Positions 6,410 through 7,549 of a stretch of DNA of 7,549 bases are shown piece after piece. A program made the position numbers and the translations under genes. Position 1 is the stretch's first letter, and every line of letters begins with the position of its first letter. The DNA comes from Porphyrobacter sp. UBA7686 (lineage in GTDB: Bacteria > Pseudomonadota > Alphaproteobacteria > Sphingomonadales > Sphingomonadaceae): contig DLGU01000203.1 of assembly GCA_002482865.1 (NCBI GenBank), positions 1 to 7,549 on the forward strand, read 5' to 3'. The notes below the pieces were generated by a model. That model had not been told where the DNA came from. It searched no databases and worked only from the letters and a program-made list of their open reading frames with translations.

Positions 6410-6760
6410 ATGGCGAAATCATCCCCCCGCACAGCGATCCGCCGTCCCCGCTACGGGCTGTGGTTGCTGGCGATCATCGCGCTGGGTGTGGGCGGGGCTG
6501 CCTGGGCGTTTCGCGAGCCGATCAATGGCTATGGCAGCATCGCGTCGGCCTATTCGGCGCGGGTCGCCTGTTCGTGCCGCTTTGTTGCGGGCCGCAGTCT
6601 TGAAGATTGCCGCAAGGACAAGCTCGCCGGCATGGAAGCCGTAACTCTGCGCGACAATCCTGAGGCGAAGAGCGTCACCGCCCGCTTCCCGCTGGTGGCC
6701 GAGGCAACCGCGACCTACCGTGAAGGCTATGGCTGCGTGCTGGAGACGTGGGAAGGGTGA
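6410..6760 (+). CDS. Uncharacterised membrane-anchored protein with a CxC-containing periplasmic domain
   Basis: I do not recognise a named family. The 116-residue product begins with a short basic stretch (R7, R11, R12, R14), followed by one hydrophobic helix (about 15-34, YGLWLLAIIALGVGGAAWAF), giving an uncleaved signal anchor or signal peptide. By the positive-inside rule the remaining 80 or so residues would face the periplasm. They hold four cysteines: C54 and C56 in VACSCRFV, C67 in SLEDCRKDK, and C109 in GYGCVLETW. An even number outside the membrane suggests two disulfides, or a metal/haem-type ligand set. The start has GAAGG at good spacing. It is divergent from the lipoprotein hydrolase by 34 bp, and both would act in the envelope, so a functional pairing is possible but unproven. 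I have an uncertain memory of similar small proteins in sphingomonads. Confidence 0.75.
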   Translation: MAKSSPRTAIRRPRYGLWLLAIIALGVGGAAWAFREPINGYGSIASAYSARVACSCRFVAGRSLEDCRKDKLAGMEAVTLRDNPEAKSVTARFPLVAEATATYREGYGCVLETWEG

Positions 6761-6770
6761 AACGCCCCCT

Positions 6771-6870
6771 CCCGTTCACCCTGAGCTTGTCGAAGGGTTG
6801 CCTTTCCTTCGCGGACCGAGGCCCAGGCAGCAAAGAAGTGCAGTCCTTCGACAAGCTCAGGACGAACGGG
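6771..6870. repeat. Inverted pair of the CCTGAGCTTGTCGAAGG dispersed repeat
   Basis: Arm one is 6771-6796, and the reverse complement of arm two (6845-6870) matches it at 24 of 26 bases, with a 48-base spacer. The core CTGAGCTTGTCGAAGG is identical in both. I recall this repeat as very common between genes in Sphingomonadales. Read in its frames it yields the recurring peptide strings HPELVEG, LSLSKG, RQAQDERE and FDKLRTNG, a known source of spurious small ORF predictions. Here it fills the gap between convergent genes. A stem-loop of this size could end transcription from either side, but no T-run follows the stem in either direction. Confidence 0.85.
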
Positions 6871-6878
6871 AAAAAGGT

Positions 6879-7549
6879 TCAGGCCTCGACCTTTTCGGTC
6901 GAATCGATCCACCCGCCGCCGATTACGCGTTCGCCCGCATAGATCACTGCTGCCTGCCCGGGCGCGACGCCGAATTCTGGCGTGGCAAAGCGAATCCTGA
7001 CCTCTGCGCCGTCGCCCAATGACCCTTCAAGCGTTACCGGCACCGGCTTGGCGAGGCTGCGGACTTTGGCGGTTAGCGGTTCGTCACCGAACGGCCCGAT
7101 GCGGTTGGTTTCGGTCACGCGCGCGGCGTTCACCGCCAGCATCCGCTTCGGCCCGACCCGGACTTCGCGCGCAGCAGCATCGAGGCCGATCACATAGAGC
7201 GGCTCAGGCTGGCCGCCGATTTCCAGACCCTTCCTCTGGCCCACGGTGAAGTGGACGATGCCCTTGTGTGTCCCCAGCGTCTCGCCGGTAGCGGCGTGGA
7301 CGATCGCGCCGGGAGCCGCGCCTTCGGGGCGGACCTTGGTGACGATCTTGGCGTAGTTGCCATCGGGCACGAAGCAGATGTCCTGCGAATCCGGCTTGGC
7401 CGCGTTGCGCAGGCCCGCCGCTTCGGCCAATTCGCGCACCTGCGGCTTGGGCATCCCGCCGAGTGGAAAGCGCAGATAATCGAGCTGCGCTTCGGTGGTA
7501 CCATAAAGGAAGTAGGACTGATCGCGCGCCGGATCGAAGGCGCGGTGCA
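6879..7549 (-). CDS. mnmA: tRNA-specific 2-thiouridylase MnmA (5' part outside window)
   Basis: MnmA adenylates U34 of tRNA-Lys, -Glu and -Gln and replaces its 2-oxygen with sulfur relayed as a persulfide. The last 222 residues are present (about 360-390 expected), and the N-terminal PP-loop ATP site and first catalytic cysteine lie beyond the right edge. The coding frame runs to the edge, with the first whole codon at 7547. The fragment reads [10 protein letters not shown] (residues 7-16 of the fragment), [17 protein letters not shown] (25-41), then [15 protein letters not shown] (51-65), where C58 is the second catalytic (persulfide) cysteine. [21 protein letters not shown] and the C-terminal beta-barrel ending GGGWI complete it. 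The stop TGA is at 6881-6879, 9 bp from the dispersed-repeat pair. The gene looks intact as far as visible. Confidence 0.97.
   Translation of the reverse strand, partial: HRAFDPARDQSYFLYGTTEAQLDYLRFPLGGMPKPQVRELAEAAGLRNAAKPDSQDICFVPDGNYAKIVTKVRPEGAAPGAIVHAATGETLGTHKGIVHFTVGQRKGLEIGGQPEPLYVIGLDAAAREVRVGPKRMLAVNAARVTETNRIGPFGDEPLTAKVRSLAKPVPVTLEGSLGDGAEVRIRFATPEFGVAPGQAAVIYAGERVIGGGWIDSTEKVEA

Noticed and set aside
6376..6432. GTG start at 6432 for the serine hydrolase
   Set aside because: It would put 19 extra mostly polar residues before a clean lipoprotein signal peptide; ATG 6375 gives the proper N-terminus. Not fully excluded.
6806..6814. CCTTCGCGG in the spacer of the second repeat, matching the core of the 5197-5216 palindrome
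   Set aside because: A 9-base match of GC-rich sequence without the palindrome or flanks is within chance in this composition.
5137..6878. Repeats as insertion-sequence ends or attachment sites
   Set aside because: No transposase or integrase lies between or beside them, the two pairs are unrelated to each other, and no target-site duplication is visible.
6720..7022. Small ORFs across the 6771-6870 repeat (6720-7022 and 6748-6942 plus, 6727-6912 minus)
   Set aside because: Their sequences are translations of the dispersed repeat (HPELVEG, RQAQDERE and similar) or lie antisense to mnmA.
1..7549. CRISPR array, tRNA, rRNA, riboswitch, toxin-antitoxin, phage-defence or secretion genes
   Set aside because: Looked for and not seen. 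All gaps are short (140 bp at most) and are explained by divergent control regions or the two repeat pairs. I see no convincing novel multi-gene system in this window.

Overview
This is an ordinary-looking stretch of a GC-rich alphaproteobacterial chromosome. It most likely comes from the Sphingomonadales, probably the Erythrobacteraceae (Erythrobacter/Porphyrobacter type). The assignment rests on the protein style of FabI, PdxH and MnmA. It also rests on two short dispersed repeats I associate with that order: the CCTGAGCTTGTCGAAGG repeat and a CCCCCGCCTTCGCGGG-type palindrome. Both the taxonomy and the repeat association are from memory, not from a search.

Layout. Positions 1-3521 form a tightly packed minus-strand block, read right to left: a class II DnaJ-like co-chaperone, a YihY/BrkB-family inner-membrane protein, FabI enoyl-ACP reductase, and a UDP-glucuronate 4-epimerase-like protein cut by the left edge. 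The gaps are 23 bp, a 4-bp ATGA overlap and 25 bp, so this is probably one operon. A 140-bp divergent gap (3522-3661) separates it from a plus-strand pair, pdxH and a PhzF-family gene, whose ribosome binding site overlaps the pdxH stop. A 93-bp convergent gap (5137-5229) holds a REPIN-like pair of inverted palindromes. Next comes a minus-strand lipoprotein serine hydrolase of the beta-lactamase/esterase superfamily (5230-6375). It is divergent by only 34 bp from a small plus-strand membrane-anchored protein with four cysteines (6410-6760). A second convergent gap (6761-6878) holds an inverted pair of a different repeat family. The window ends in the 3' part of mnmA (minus strand), which runs off the right edge.

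How the genes work together. Most are housekeeping functions: chaperone activity, fatty-acid elongation, pyridoxal phosphate synthesis or salvage, and tRNA wobble-uridine thiolation. The epimerase points to surface polysaccharide and may mark the edge of a glycan locus to the left. The hydrolase and the small cysteine protein both appear to be outside the cytoplasm and may be functionally paired. No gene-free stretch exceeds 300 bases. I found no tRNA, rRNA, CRISPR array, transposase or phage gene, and no convincing new multi-gene system. The most unusual material is the repeat structures, the uncharacterised small protein, and some translational details (possible leaderless dnaJ, polyproline tract, overlapping start and stop signals).
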